A DNA stretch of 64,000 bases from Rhizobium jaguaris (GCF_003627755.1 NZ_CP032694.1:859501-923500); one strand, 5' to 3'; shown: positions 27,206 through 37,151, counted from the first letter of the stretch. Numbers and translations are program-made. Notes: a model not told the origin generated them from the letters alone.

Positions 27206-28219
27206 ATGATTTCGCAGATACTGACGGCGGTTGGAGCCATGATATTTGGCGTTGCCGTTTGCGCCGCTTATTTTCTCTTTTCCAACAAGCTGCTGGAGAT
27301 AATTTTCCCGGCAAAAGAAGGTGGCGATGTTCACCGGGTCGCGGTCAATCTGCGTCGCCGCGGCATAATCCGCCCCTGGCTTTTCCTCGGGCCGGCAGTT
27401 AGCCTCCTCGCCATCTATTTGATGTATCCGGTGGTTGCGACGCTCATCCTGTCCTTCTATGGTCCTGACGGCAATCAATTCGTCGGTGGCGCCAACTATG
27501 TCTGGGCCGTCAACGACAACGAATTCCGCCGGTCGATCTTCAATAATATCCTCTGGCTCGCCGTCGTTCCGGCCGCCTGCACCTTCTTCGGTCTCGTTAT
27601 CGCCGTTATGACCGATCGCATCTGGTGGGGCAACATCGCCAAGGCGGTCATCTTCATGCCGATGGCGATCTCCTTCGTCGGCGCATCGGTCATCTGGAAA
27701 TTCATCTACGAATATCGCGGCGGCACCGACGCGCAGATCGGCTTGCTGAACGCGATCGTGCAGCTCTTTGGCGGTACGCCCCAGGTTTGGATCACCATCC
27801 CCTTCTGGAATAACTTCTTCCTAATGATCATGCTGATCTGGATTCAGACCGGCTTCGCCATGGTCATCCTGTCGGCCGCCCTTCGCGGCATTCCGGAGGA
27901 AACGATTGAAGCGGCCGTCATCGACGGCGCCAATGGCTGGCAGATTTTCTGGAAGATCATGGTGCCGCAGGTCTGGGGCACGATCGCCACGGTTTGGACC
28001 ACCATCACAATCCTAGTCCTGAAGGTTTTCGACATCGTTCTGACCATGACCAACGGTCAGTGGGATACGATGGTTCTTGCGAACCTGATGTTCAACTGGG
28101 CGTTCCGAGGTTTTGATTCCGGCCGTAGTGCCGTCATTGCGCTGGTTATCATGATCGCGGTCACGCCGATCATGATCTGGAACATCCGTCGTGCAAACGC
28201 AGAAACGAAGGGGCACTGA
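27206..28219 (+). CDS. aglF: Alpha-glucoside ABC transporter permease AglF
   Basis: Inner-membrane permease of the MalF type, 337 residues, with six to seven hydrophobic segments. The cytoplasmic EAA loop is present as EAAVIDGANGWQIFWKIMVPQVWG, where the ATPase docks. GGGAGG precedes the ATG. The gene abuts aglG, whose start follows the stop by one base. It forms the translocation channel with AglG for the sugar bound by AglE. Confidence 0.93.
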   Translation: MISQILTAVGAMIFGVAVCAAYFLFSNKLLEIIFPAKEGGDVHRVAVNLRRRGIIRPWLFLGPAVSLLAIYLMYPVVATLILSFYGPDGNQFVGGANYVWAVNDNEFRRSIFNNILWLAVVPAACTFFGLVIAVMTDRIWWGNIAKAVIFMPMAISFVGASVIWKFIYEYRGGTDAQIGLLNAIVQLFGGTPQVWITIPFWNNFFLMIMLIWIQTGFAMVILSAALRGIPEETIEAAVIDGANGWQIFWKIMVPQVWGTIATVWTTITILVLKVFDIVLTMTNGQWDTMVLANLMFNWAFRGFDSGRSAVIALVIMIAVTPIMIWNIRRANAETKGH

Positions 28220-28220
28220 C

Positions 28221-29387
28221 ATGCTCGGAAACCTTGGCCGCATCGGCCCAGCTCGCCTCTTCGTCCATTTCGCCGTGCTGCTGATCGTCATCATCTGGCT
28301 GATCCCGACGCTCGGGATCTTCGTTACGGCCTTGCGTGACAAAGACCAGATCGTGGTCTCCGGCTGGTGGACCTCCTTCTCGGGCTCGTCCAGGACGATT
28401 GCCGTCCGTCTTGCCGGTTCCGACAAGGCAACTCAGGACGGGGCCAACTACATCATCAAAGGCAATGTCTTCGACGGCAGCAACAATAACGGCAGCGGCA
28501 GGGTCAGATCCTTTGGTCTGCGCGTCCAGGAACCGGCCGCCTATCAGGCCGGGTCGCAGGCCGACCTCGGCGATGGCGAAAGTCTAACCATCAATTCCGA
28601 TGGTACCTATCTCTTGCAGAGGAACGGCGCTTTCGCCGCCGATGAGCGCGCCAGACGCGTGTATTTGACGGTCGCGACGCCGCCGGAATTCACCAGGGAT
28701 AACTACCGGACGGTTCTGACGGGCGAAGGCATCGGTCAGTCCTTTATCAATTCGCTGACGGTCGCCATTCCAGCGACGATCATTCCGATCCTGATTGCTG
28801 CTTTCGCGGCCTATGCGCTTGCTTGGATGGATTTTCGTGGTCGAGCGCTGCTGATTGCGCTTGTCGTTGGCCTTATCGTCGTGCCGTTGCAGATGTCGCT
28901 GATCCCGCTGCTGCGCATCTACAACGATATCGGCCAGGTATTCGGCGTACCGTCGAAGACCTATCCCGGCATCTGGATGGCGCATACCGCCTTCGGCCTG
29001 CCGCTCGCCATCTACCTGCTGCGCAACTACATCGCGGGCCTGCCGAAGGAAATCATCGAATCCGCACGCGTCGACGGCGCCAGCGACTTCGACATTTTCG
29101 TCAAGATCATCCTGCCTCTGTCCTTTCCGGCGCTCGCCTCCTTCGCGATCTTCCAGTTCCTCTGGGTCTGGAATGATCTTCTGATCGCCATGGTGTTCCT
29201 CGGCACCGACAAGGATCATCTGGTTCTGACGGCAGCCCTGAATGCTTTGCTTGGCTCGCGTGGCGGCAATTGGGAAATCCTGACGGCCTCCGCTTTCGTC
29301 ACCATTCTTATTCCGCTCCTCGTCTTCTTCGGTCTGCAGCGCTATCTCGTGCGCGGTCTGCTCGCCGGGTCGGTGAAGGGGGGCTGA
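28221..29387 (+). CDS. aglG: Alpha-glucoside ABC transporter permease AglG
   Basis: MalG-type permease of 388 residues. After the first membrane helix (about 12-35) a polar periplasmic segment of roughly 130 residues is inserted (about 40-170: DQIVVSGWWTSFSG... through RVYLTVATPPEF). Five more helices and the EAA loop ESARVDGASDFDIFVKIILPLSFP follow. The ATG at 28221 is used; the frame from 28191 overlaps the aglF end. The large insert is longer than in Escherichia coli MalG. It pairs with AglF. Confidence 0.92.
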   Translation: MLGNLGRIGPARLFVHFAVLLIVIIWLIPTLGIFVTALRDKDQIVVSGWWTSFSGSSRTIAVRLAGSDKATQDGANYIIKGNVFDGSNNNGSGRVRSFGLRVQEPAAYQAGSQADLGDGESLTINSDGTYLLQRNGAFAADERARRVYLTVATPPEFTRDNYRTVLTGEGIGQSFINSLTVAIPATIIPILIAAFAAYALAWMDFRGRALLIALVVGLIVVPLQMSLIPLLRIYNDIGQVFGVPSKTYPGIWMAHTAFGLPLAIYLLRNYIAGLPKEIIESARVDGASDFDIFVKIILPLSFPALASFAIFQFLWVWNDLLIAMVFLGTDKDHLVLTAALNALLGSRGGNWEILTASAFVTILIPLLVFFGLQRYLVRGLLAGSVKGG

Positions 29388-29432
29388 TCCAAGACCTTTC
29401 CACCTATACAGCCCATACAGGACCTATTAAGA

Positions 29433-31085
29433 ATGAGCATTGCCTCTCAATCGATTTCGACGGTGGACAAAGACTGGTGGCGCGGAGCGGTGATCTATCA
29501 GATCTATCCGCGCTCCTATCAGGACTCCAACGGCGACGGCATCGGCGACCTCAAGGGTATCGCCGTCCGCCTGCCGCACATTGCCGCCCTTGGTGCCGAT
29601 GCGATCTGGATTTCGCCGTTCTTCACGTCGCCCATGCGCGATTTCGGCTACGACGTCTCCAACTATGAAGATGTCGATCCGATCTTCGGTACGCTTGCCG
29701 ATTTCGACGCAATGATGACGGAAGCGCACCGCCTCGGCATCAAGGTGATGATCGATCTGGTGTTGTCGCACAGCTCCGACCACCATCCCTGGTTTGTCGA
29801 AAGTCGTTCGAGCAAGGACAATCCCAAGGCCGACTGGTATGTCTGGGCCGACGCCAAGCCGGATGGCACACCGCCGAATAACTGGCTGTCGATCTTCGGC
29901 GGCTCTGCCTGGGCTTGGGATCCGACCCGCATGCAATATTACATGCACAATTTCCTGATCTCGCAGCCGGACCTGAACCTGCACAATCCCGAGGTTCAGG
30001 AACGACTGCTGGATGTCGTGCGTTTCTGGTTGGACCGGGGCGTCGACGGCTTCCGCCTCGACACCATCAACTTCTATTTCCACGATAGGGAGCTGCGCGA
30101 CAATCCGGCACTGGAACCAGCGCGCCGCAACGCGTCGACCGCACCGGCGGTCAATCCCTATAACTTCCAGGAACATCTCTACGACAAGAACCGCCCGGAA
30201 AATCTGAAGTTCCTGCAGCGGTTCCGGGCCGTGCTCGACGAATATCCAGCGATTGCCGCCGTCGGCGAAGTCGGCGACAGCCAGCGCGGTCTTGAGATCG
30301 TCGGCGAATATACCTCCGGCAACGACAAGATGCATATGTGCTATGCCTTCGAGTTCCTGGCGCCGGACCCGCTGTCGCCGGAGCGCGTCGAAGATGTGAT
30401 GAAGGATTTTGCTGAAGCCGCGCCGGAAGGTTGGGCATGCTGGGCATTTTCAAACCATGACGTGATGCGCCATGTCAGCCGCTGGGGCAGCCTGGTCGCC
30501 GACCGCGATGCGCTTGCCAAGCAATATGCGGCCCTGCTCCTGACACTGCGCGGCTCCGTTTGCCTCTATCAGGGCGAAGAGCTCGGCCTAACGGAAGCCG
30601 ATCTCGCCTATCAGGATCTGCAGGATCCCTACGGCATCCAGTTCTGGCCGGAATTCAAGGGCCGAGACGGCTGCCGCACACCGATGGTCTGGGACAGTCA
30701 GGTCACCCAAGGCGGCTTCTCGACGGTAAAGCCCTGGCTGCCGGTGCCGGTAGAGCATATTCTGCGTGCCGTCAGCGTGCAGCACGGCGACGAGAATTCC
30801 GTGCTGGAGCAGTATCGCCGCTTCCTCGCCTTCCGCAAGCAGCACCCGGCTTTTGCCAAGGGTGAGATCGCCTTCACGGAACCGCAGGGGGACGTGCTGC
30901 TTTACACGCGTCACTATGGCAACGAAACCATCCTCTGCATGTTCAACATGAGCGCGACGGAGATAGCGGCAAACCTGCCTGAGGGGAGCTGGCAGGTCCT
31001 GGCCGGTCACGGTTTCGCAAGCAACAACTACGGCAATCAGATCGATATTCCGGCCTGGGGCGCTTATTTCGCGCGCTTGGCCTGA
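29433..31085 (+). CDS. aglA: Alpha-glucosidase AglA (GH13)
   Basis: A cytoplasmic glycoside hydrolase of 550 residues that splits imported alpha-glucosides. The GH13 catalytic set is visible: D210 nucleophile in DGFRLDTINF, E279 acid/base in AAVGEVGD, and D343 in FSNHD. The N-terminal YQIYPRSYQDSNGDGIGDL motif and the calcium-loop-like DSNGDG are typical of oligo-1,6-glucosidase/alpha-glucosidase. No signal peptide is present, which fits intracellular action after AglEFGK uptake. Glucose released would feed the zwf-pgl-edd pathway encoded downstream. Confidence 0.94.
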   Translation: MSIASQSISTVDKDWWRGAVIYQIYPRSYQDSNGDGIGDLKGIAVRLPHIAALGADAIWISPFFTSPMRDFGYDVSNYEDVDPIFGTLADFDAMMTEAHRLGIKVMIDLVLSHSSDHHPWFVESRSSKDNPKADWYVWADAKPDGTPPNNWLSIFGGSAWAWDPTRMQYYMHNFLISQPDLNLHNPEVQERLLDVVRFWLDRGVDGFRLDTINFYFHDRELRDNPALEPARRNASTAPAVNPYNFQEHLYDKNRPENLKFLQRFRAVLDEYPAIAAVGEVGDSQRGLEIVGEYTSGNDKMHMCYAFEFLAPDPLSPERVEDVMKDFAEAAPEGWACWAFSNHDVMRHVSRWGSLVADRDALAKQYAALLLTLRGSVCLYQGEELGLTEADLAYQDLQDPYGIQFWPEFKGRDGCRTPMVWDSQVTQGGFSTVKPWLPVPVEHILRAVSVQHGDENSVLEQYRRFLAFRKQHPAFAKGEIAFTEPQGDVLLYTRHYGNETILCMFNMSATEIAANLPEGSWQVLAGHGFASNNYGNQIDIPAWGAYFARLA

Positions 31086-31107
31086 GCTTTTGGGGAGGAG
31101 AGCATAG

Positions 31108-32199
31108 ATGACAGGACTTGTTCTAAAGGACATCCGGAAATCATACGGAAATGTGCATGTTCTGCACGGCATCGATCTGGACATCCAGGAGGGCGAATTC
31201 ATCGTCTTCGTTGGGCCGTCCGGATGCGGCAAATCCACGTTGCTGCGCATGATCGCCGGGCTCGAAAGCATCACTTCCGGTGACATGCTCATCGCGGGGC
31301 AGAAAGTCAACGAGGTGCCGCCGTCCAGGCGCGGCATTGCGATGGTCTTCCAATCCTACGCTCTCTATCCGCATATGACCGTTTACGACAACATGGCTTT
31401 CGGCATGCGGATCGCCGGGGAGAACAAGAAAGAAATCGACCGTCGCGTTCGCGCTGCAGCGGCGAGCTTGCAGCTCACGCAATATCTCGAGCGCCTCCCC
31501 AAGGCTCTCTCGGGTGGTCAGCGCCAGCGTGTTGCAATCGGTCGCGCCATCTGCCGCAACCCGAAGGTCTTTCTGTTCGACGAACCGCTCTCGAACCTCG
31601 ACGCCGCGTTGCGCGTGGCAACGCGGATCGAGATCGCCAAGCTCAGCGACTCCATGCCCGAGACGACGATGATCTACGTCACCCACGACCAGGTGGAAGC
31701 CATGACCTTGGCCGACCGCATCGTCGTATTGTCGGCCGGGCGGGTGGAGCAGGTCGGCGCGCCGCTCGAGCTCTACGAGCGTCCGGCCAATCTCTTCGTG
31801 GCGAAGTTCATCGGCTCGCCGGCCATGAACATCTTCCCGGCGACGGTCAGCCAAACTGGCGCGACGACGACTGTAACGCTGACGGGCGGCAAGGCGGTGA
31901 TGCTCGACATCCCGACGGCGGCGTCGGAGCACGGCAAGACCGCGAGCTTCGGCGTTCGCCCGGAAGATCTGAGGGTTGCCACCGACGAGAACTACCTCTT
32001 CGAAGGCGAGGTCTCTATCGTCGAAGCACTCGGCGAGGTCACGCAACTTTACATCGAGGGCCTGGTGAACGGTGAGCCGATCATCGTCAAGATCCCAGGC
32101 ATCGCAGACGTTAAGCGCGGGCAGAAGATGCGCTTTGCGGCCGATAGGCAGAAGCTGCATCTCTTCGATGCTGAAGGCCACACCTATCGCAAGCAATAA
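31108..32199 (+). CDS. aglK: Alpha-glucoside ABC transporter ATPase AglK
   Basis: A MalK/UgpC-type ATPase of 363 residues. Walker A is GPSGCGKST (36-44), the signature LSGGQRQRVAIGRAI, Walker B VFLFDEPLSNLD, and the switch histidine is in YVTHDQVEAMT. A C-terminal TOBE/OB domain spans about 240-360 (FGVRPEDLRVATDENYLF). GGGGAGGAG precedes the ATG. Last gene of the agl operon; an inverted repeat follows at 32222-32271. In S. meliloti such ATPases can be shared between sugar transporters. Confidence 0.94.
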   Translation: MTGLVLKDIRKSYGNVHVLHGIDLDIQEGEFIVFVGPSGCGKSTLLRMIAGLESITSGDMLIAGQKVNEVPPSRRGIAMVFQSYALYPHMTVYDNMAFGMRIAGENKKEIDRRVRAAAASLQLTQYLERLPKALSGGQRQRVAIGRAICRNPKVFLFDEPLSNLDAALRVATRIEIAKLSDSMPETTMIYVTHDQVEAMTLADRIVVLSAGRVEQVGAPLELYERPANLFVAKFIGSPAMNIFPATVSQTGATTTVTLTGGKAVMLDIPTAASEHGKTASFGVRPEDLRVATDENYLFEGEVSIVEALGEVTQLYIEGLVNGEPIIVKIPGIADVKRGQKMRFAADRQKLHLFDAEGHTYRKQ

Positions 32200-32221
32200 G
32201 GCATCCTCCCAAGGGCGCGGG

Positions 32222-32271
32222 AGCGCTAGTCCAAGTATAGAAATCTAATAAAATACACTTGGTCTAGCGCT
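32222..32271. repeat. Long inverted repeat after aglK
   Basis: AGCGCTAG at 32222-32229 pairs with CTAGCGCT at 32264-32271. After a mismatch, CCAAGT pairs with ACTTGG, enclosing an AT-rich loop. No T-run follows. It could end the agl transcript or bind a regulator of the next gene. Confidence 0.6.
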
Positions 32272-32338
32272 TCCAAACCTTCTGTTAAATCCCCACTGTT
32301 AGCCTGCGTTTCGTAATATACTTTAGGGATTTACGACG

Positions 32339-32752
32339 ATGGCAGCTTCCGGCACGGCTACTCCAGGCCACCATTTCCTCAACAAGGAAGAATCCTTCAT
32401 GTACGACCGCGAGGTGCGGTACAAAATGGAGGATACGATGAACGCAGCGCGGATCGAATATACCGAAAAAGGCGTCATGAACTTGGCGTCACGCCGCTGC
32501 GATATCATCCGGATCTCGCAGAGCAGCGCGATCCTGGCAATCCTCACCCAATATAATCTGCCAAAGCAATTCTATCTCGACATCCCCGATGCGCGCATCA
32601 CCAAGGTTGGCTGCATCCTGATGAAGATCTTCCCCAACAACACCATCGAGGTCCGTTTCCTGCGCCTGCTGTCGGAGAAGGAAATGAACAAGATCTTCGT
32701 CTATAGTACCCATCCGTCGCATCGCGACCGCGTACTCGATATCCGCGCTTGA
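32339..32752 (+). CDS. PilZ-like domain protein
   Basis: A 137-residue cytoplasmic protein whose strand pattern resembles PilZ (ARIEYTEKGVMNLASRRCDIIRISQSSAILA..., LDIPDARITKVGCILMKIFPNNTIEVRFLRL). The usual c-di-GMP motifs RxxxR and (D/N)xSxxG are degenerate, with RISQSSA at the second position, so nucleotide binding is doubtful. The ATG at 32339 is the first start; ATG 32399 is also possible. A single gene between aglK and a bidirectional terminator. Function unknown. Confidence 0.55.
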   Translation: MAASGTATPGHHFLNKEESFMYDREVRYKMEDTMNAARIEYTEKGVMNLASRRCDIIRISQSSAILAILTQYNLPKQFYLDIPDARITKVGCILMKIFPNNTIEVRFLRLLSEKEMNKIFVYSTHPSHRDRVLDIRA

Positions 32753-32765
32753 TTTGAACCGAAGC

Positions 32766-32808
32766 AAAAAAGAGCCCCGCGCAGCGTCAGCCGCGCTGGG
32801 TTCTTTTT
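32766..32808. terminator. Bidirectional terminator between PilZ-like gene and edd
   Basis: An A-tract (AAAAAAGAGCCC) and its complement (GGGTTCTTTTT) flank a GC-rich centre, giving a hairpin with A/T tracts on both sides. It serves both the plus-strand gene ending at 32752 and edd ending at 32823. Confidence 0.8.
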
Positions 32809-32822
32809 GGGCCGTTATCGTT

Positions 32823-34646
32823 TCAATGATGGAACAGGACGCTGGCGCCCTGATCGGCCGGGCCGGCGCCATGGCGGAACGGCGCGAAGAGCTCGCGGCC
32901 CATGCCGAATTCGTTTGCGGAGAGGTCGGCAACGACAGGATCGCGTTCGGCCATGTCGGCGGCGTCGACCAGCACCTCCAGCGTGCCGGCAATCGCGTCG
33001 ATGCGGATGATGTCGCCTTCCTTGATGCGGGCGATCGGTCCGCCCTCGACAGCTTCGGGGGTGACGTGGATGGCGGCCGGGACCTTGCCGGATGCGCCGG
33101 ACATGCGTCCGTCGGTCAGAAGTGCCACGCGGAAGCCACGGTCCTGCAGCACGCCGAGGGCAGGTGTCAGCTTGTGCAGCTCTGGCATGCCGTTCGCCTT
33201 TGGCCCCTGGAAACGGACGACAGCGACGAAATCGCGGTTCAGTTTGCCGTCCTTGAACGCCTGCTGCATTTCAAGCTGATCGTGGAAGATGACGGCCGGC
33301 GCCTCGATGATGTGCCGCTCCGGCTTGACGGCGGAAATCTTGATCACCGCCTTGCCGATATTGCCGCGCAGCATCTTCAGGCCGCCCGTGGTCTGGAACG
33401 GCGTTTCGATGCCTGCCAGTACCTTGGGATCGCCGCTCTTTTCCGGCGCCGGCTCACGGACGACACCGCCATCGGCGCCGATCTTCACCTCGATCGAATA
33501 GGCGGAAAGTCCCTGGCCGGCGACGGTGCGGACATCGTCGTGCAGCAGCCCCTTCTTCAGGAGCTCCTTGATCAGAAAGCCCATGCCGCCAGCGGCATGG
33601 AAATGGTTCACATCGGCAAGCCCGTTCGGATAGACGCGGGCAAGCAGCGGAATGATGTCCGAAAGCTCGGAAATGTCCTGCCAGGTAAGGACGATGCCGG
33701 CTGCCCGCGCCATGGCGACGAGGTGCATCGTATGGTTGGTCGAGCCGCCGGTCGCATGCAGGCCGACGACACCGTTGACGATCGAACGCTCATCGATCAT
33801 TTCGCCGGCGGGCGTGAATTCATTGCCCATGGCGGTAATGGCGAGCGCCCGCTTAGCGGCCTCGCGTGTCAGTGCTTCGCGCAGCGGTGTGCCTGGATTG
33901 ACGAAGGAGGCGCCGGGCATGTGGAAGCCCATGATCTCCATCAGCATCTGGTTCGAATTGGCCGTGCCGTAGAAGGTGCATGTGCCAGGGCCGTGGTAGG
34001 ATTTCGATTCGGCCTCCAGCAGTTCGGCGCGGCCGACCTTCCCTTCGGCAAAGAGTTGGCGCACGCGCGACTTCTCGTCATTCGGCAGGCCGGAGGTCAT
34101 CGGGCCGGCGGGAATGAAGACGGCCGGCAGATGGCCGAAGGAGAGCGCGGCGATGACCAGACCAGGCACAATCTTGTCGCAGACGCCGAGGAAGACGGCC
34201 GCGTCGAACATGTTGTGCGACAGGCCGACACCGGCTGCCATGGCGATCAGGTCGCGCGAGAACAGCGACAGTTCCATGCCCGGCTGTCCCTGCGTGACGC
34301 CGTCGCACATCGCAGGCACGCCGCCGGCGACCTGGGCGATGCCGCCGGCCTCTGCTGCCGCCTCGCGGATGATCGCGGGGTAGGTCTCGAAGGGCTGATG
34401 CGCCGAGAGCATGTCGTTATAGGAGGTGATGATACCGAGATTGGGCACGCGGTCGCCCGCCAGCGCATCCTTCTCGGAGGGGGAACAGATGGCAAAGCCG
34501 TGCGCGAGGTTGGCGCAGCCGAGCACGGAGCGCTGTACGCCCGCGGTTGCGGCATTGCGCAGGCGGTCCAGATAGCGCTCGCGCGTCGGCTTCGAGCGCT
34601 CGACGATGCGTGTGGTAATCGCGGAAATGCGGGCGTCAGCGGCCAT
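32823..34646 (-). CDS. edd: 6-phosphogluconate dehydratase
   Basis: Entner-Doudoroff enzyme (607 residues) converting 6-phosphogluconate to 2-keto-3-deoxy-6-phosphogluconate with an iron-sulfur cluster. It belongs to the IlvD/Edd family: [32 protein letters not shown] and [15 protein letters not shown] carry the cluster cysteines, followed by [15 protein letters not shown] and [25 protein letters not shown] stands before the ATG at 34646. It is the third gene of zwf-pgl-edd, after a 179-base gap holding a short AAGATCA/TGATCTT hairpin (34686-34703). The aldolase eda is not in the window. Confidence 0.96.
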   Translation of the reverse strand: MAADARISAITTRIVERSKPTRERYLDRLRNAATAGVQRSVLGCANLAHGFAICSPSEKDALAGDRVPNLGIITSYNDMLSAHQPFETYPAIIREAAAEAGGIAQVAGGVPAMCDGVTQGQPGMELSLFSRDLIAMAAGVGLSHNMFDAAVFLGVCDKIVPGLVIAALSFGHLPAVFIPAGPMTSGLPNDEKSRVRQLFAEGKVGRAELLEAESKSYHGPGTCTFYGTANSNQMLMEIMGFHMPGASFVNPGTPLREALTREAAKRALAITAMGNEFTPAGEMIDERSIVNGVVGLHATGGSTNHTMHLVAMARAAGIVLTWQDISELSDIIPLLARVYPNGLADVNHFHAAGGMGFLIKELLKKGLLHDDVRTVAGQGLSAYSIEVKIGADGGVVREPAPEKSGDPKVLAGIETPFQTTGGLKMLRGNIGKAVIKISAVKPERHIIEAPAVIFHDQLEMQQAFKDGKLNRDFVAVVRFQGPKANGMPELHKLTPALGVLQDRGFRVALLTDGRMSGASGKVPAAIHVTPEAVEGGPIARIKEGDIIRIDAIAGTLEVLVDAADMAERDPVVADLSANEFGMGRELFAPFRHGAGPADQGASVLFHH

Positions 34647-34825
34647 GGTCGATCTGCCTCCGTCTGTTTTTGCGCCTAACCCCGAAAGATCAACGCTGAT
34701 CTTATCTTGGGAAAGGGCTAGGCGCAGACTTCAAATGTCACTGCAATCCCGGCACGCCCTCTCGGGCGCACGGCGCAGCAGCGGTTGCTGTGTCTTTCAG
34801 GATCCGATGATGGCCGTTCGGCCTG

Positions 34826-35524
34826 TCAGGGAGCCCAATAAATCTCGACCGGCGAGGCGGCCCGGCGCAGCACTGCGCGGATCGGCATCTCGGTCTCATC
34901 GCCCGGCGCTTCGGCTTTGGCGAGGACGTCCTTTTTGCCCTGTCCCTCGATATGCAGCACCAGCAATCGGGCATCCTGAAGGCTGGAGAAAGTGAAGGTC
35001 AGCCGGGGTTCGCCGGCCCCTTCGGCTTCCATCGTGATGATGCCGCGCGGGCTTTTCGGATCGAGCGCCGCAGCGAGATTGCTCCCGCCTGGAAAGAACG
35101 AGGCCGTGTGGCCGTCATTGCCCATGCCGAGGATGGCGACGTCGAAGGGATAGCCGATGCTCTTGGTCTTTTCCGTGGCGATGACGGCGGCTTCCTCGAC
35201 GGAGGCCGCGGCCTGATAGAGCGGAAAGAACTGTGCCGACGCGGCCTTGTCCTTCAGCAGGTTTTCCTGGACGAGCAGGTGGTTCGAGCGCGGATTGTCA
35301 GCCGGCACGAACCGTTCGTCGACAAGAGTGATCGTCACCTTGCTCCAGTCGAGCGGACGCGATGACAGCGTCTGGAAGAAGGCCTTCGGCGTCGAACCGC
35401 CGGAGACCGCAATGCTTGCAGAGCCGCGGGCGGCGATGGCGGCCGAGAGAGCCTCGACCACCTTGTCCGCGAGCTTGCCGGCGAGTTCGGCACCATTGGC
35501 GAAAGCATGCATGTTCGCTGTCAT
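34826..35524 (-). CDS. pgl: 6-phosphogluconolactonase
   Basis: Hydrolyses 6-phosphogluconolactone, the product of Zwf. The 232 residues match the DevB-type family, with [31 protein letters not shown] and [17 protein letters not shown]. It lies 15 bases downstream of zwf on the same strand. ATG 35524 and ATG 35512 are both possible starts. Confidence 0.93.
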   Translation of the reverse strand: MTANMHAFANGAELAGKLADKVVEALSAAIAARGSASIAVSGGSTPKAFFQTLSSRPLDWSKVTITLVDERFVPADNPRSNHLLVQENLLKDKAASAQFFPLYQAAASVEEAAVIATEKTKSIGYPFDVAILGMGNDGHTASFFPGGSNLAAALDPKSPRGIITMEAEGAGEPRLTFTFSSLQDARLLVLHIEGQGKKDVLAKAEAPGDETEMPIRAVLRRAASPVEIYWAP

Positions 35525-35539
35525 CGTCGTCGTCCCAGT

Positions 35540-37015
35540 TTAGATATCGTCATGCCATGTGCGGCCGTCACGCTCGATGAGCGCGATAGCCTGGCTCGGA
35601 CCCCAGGTGCCGGCGGTATAGCCCTGCACTTGCTGGCCGGCCTCTTCCCAGCCCTTGAGGATCGGATCGACCCATCGCCATGCGGCTTCCACTTCGTCGC
35701 GGCGCATGAACAGCGTCTGGTTGGAACGGATGACGTCCATCAGCAGACGTTCGTAGGCGTCCGGATTGCGGACGTTGAAAGCCGAGGCGAAGCTCATGTC
35801 GAGCGAGACGTTGCGCAGGCGCATGCCACCCGGACCGGGGTCTTTGATCATCAGCGACTGCTTGACGCCTTCGTCCGGCTGCAAGCGGATGACCAATTGG
35901 TTGGCGACGATGCGGCCGGCAGCCTGATCGAAAATGTTATGCGGGATGGGCTTGAAGGTGATGACGATTTCCGACATGCGGCCGGCAAGACGCTTGCCGG
36001 TGCGGATGTAGAAAGGCACGCCGGCCCAACGCCAGTTGCCGATCTCGGCCTTGATGGCGACGAAGGTCTCGGTGTTGGAGACGCCGCCTTCCAGCTCGTC
36101 GAGGTAGCCCTTGACGGGACCGCCCGCGGAAGCGCCGGCGCGATATTGGCCGCGCACGGTCGCCTGCTCGACATTGGAAGCGTCGATCGGCTTCAGTGCG
36201 CGCAGAACTTTCAGCTTCTCGTCGCGGACGGCTTCGGAATCCATCGAGGAGGGGATTTCCATCGCCGTCAAGCAGAGGAGCTGCAGGATGTGGTTCTGCA
36301 CCATGTCGCGCAGCGCGCCGGCCGTGTCATAGTAACCGGCGCGGCCTTCGAGGCCGACCGATTCGGCAACCGTGATCTGCACGTGATCGATATGGTCGGC
36401 ATTCCACAGCGGCTCATAGAGCGCGTTGGCAAAGCGCAGCGCCATCAGGTTCTGCACCGTTTCCTTGCCGAGATAGTGGTCGATGCGGAAGATCTGCTCT
36501 TCCTTGAAGACCTTACCGATCGTGTCGTTGAGCTTCAGCGCCGAATCGAGGTCACGGCCGATCGGCTTTTCGACGACGATGCGGGTCTGGTTGGTGATCA
36601 GTTTGTGATCGGAGATTTTCTGCGAGATATCGCCGAAAATGCCAGGCGCGACGGCCAGATAAAAGGCGCGAACGCGGTTCTTGCCCTCGTCCAGAATCTT
36701 CTTGAGCTGATCCCAGCCGGCATCGGTCTTGGCGTCGACCGGCACGTAGAACAGGCGCGCGCAGAATTTCTTCACTTCCGCGTCGTCGTATTCACCCTTC
36801 TTCAGGTGCTCTTTCAGGGCGGCTTCGGCGAACTTGCGGTATTCTTCATGCGAGAGCGCGCTGCGTGATGCGCCGATGATGCGGGTCGGTTCGGAAAATT
36901 GACCTTCGATCTGACGATGATAAAGGGCGGGCAGGAGCTTGCGTTCAGCGAGGTCGCCGCTGCCGCCGAAAACGACATAGTCAAATGGTTCAACGGGAAT
37001 GATTTGGCTGCTCAT
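35540..37015 (-). CDS. zwf: Glucose-6-phosphate 1-dehydrogenase
   Basis: First step of the Entner-Doudoroff/pentose phosphate routes, 491 residues. The NADP-binding GGSGDLA is at 17-23, EKPIG at 149-153, and the active-site RIDHYLGKE at 177-185. First gene of the minus-strand zwf-pgl-edd operon. The 130 bases upstream contain an AT-rich palindrome (37044-37076) that may be an operator. It handles glucose released by the agl system. Confidence 0.96.
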   Translation of the reverse strand: MSSQIIPVEPFDYVVFGGSGDLAERKLLPALYHRQIEGQFSEPTRIIGASRSALSHEEYRKFAEAALKEHLKKGEYDDAEVKKFCARLFYVPVDAKTDAGWDQLKKILDEGKNRVRAFYLAVAPGIFGDISQKISDHKLITNQTRIVVEKPIGRDLDSALKLNDTIGKVFKEEQIFRIDHYLGKETVQNLMALRFANALYEPLWNADHIDHVQITVAESVGLEGRAGYYDTAGALRDMVQNHILQLLCLTAMEIPSSMDSEAVRDEKLKVLRALKPIDASNVEQATVRGQYRAGASAGGPVKGYLDELEGGVSNTETFVAIKAEIGNWRWAGVPFYIRTGKRLAGRMSEIVITFKPIPHNIFDQAAGRIVANQLVIRLQPDEGVKQSLMIKDPGPGGMRLRNVSLDMSFASAFNVRNPDAYERLLMDVIRSNQTLFMRRDEVEAAWRWVDPILKGWEEAGQQVQGYTAGTWGPSQAIALIERDGRTWHDDI

Positions 37016-37043
37016 GAGCTATCTCTCAATCGGTCTTGGTTAA

Positions 37044-37076
37044 GGCCCCTTTTAATCTAATCGATTTAAAAAGGCC
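37044..37076. promoter_or_regulatory. AT-rich imperfect palindrome in the zwf promoter
   Basis: GGCCCCTTTTAA and TTTAAAAAGGCC are imperfect inverted arms around TCTAATCGA. The site lies 29-61 bases upstream of the zwf start, where a repressor or RNA polymerase would bind. It may be an operator for a sugar-phosphate regulator (HexR/RpiR type); no such gene is in the window. Confidence 0.4.
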
Positions 37077-37105
37077 AGTGTGCATCGCAAAATTCAGACT
37101 CGGCT

Positions 37106-37151
37106 TTTTAGAGCGGATTGCCGGAAGAGGAAATCCATTCTGTGTCTAAAA
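37106..37151. repeat. Palindromic element overlapping the stop of the PuuB-like gene
   Basis: TTTTAGA (37106-37112) pairs with TCTAAAA (37145-37151), and GGATT inside pairs with AATCC. The minus-strand TAG stop of the oxidoreductase gene (37146-37148) lies in the right arm. Confidence 0.65.

Noticed and set aside
32754-34679. 641-residue plus-strand reading frame opposite edd
   Set aside because: It is the antisense shadow of a confidently identified edd gene in GC-rich DNA; it has no family pattern.
34686-34703. Short AAGATCA/TGATCTT hairpin between pgl and edd
   Set aside because: Only seven pairs and no T-run; noted but too weak to call a terminator or operator.
35507-36868. 453-residue plus-strand reading frame opposite zwf
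   Set aside because: Antisense shadow of zwf; no ribosome site and no recognisable domain.
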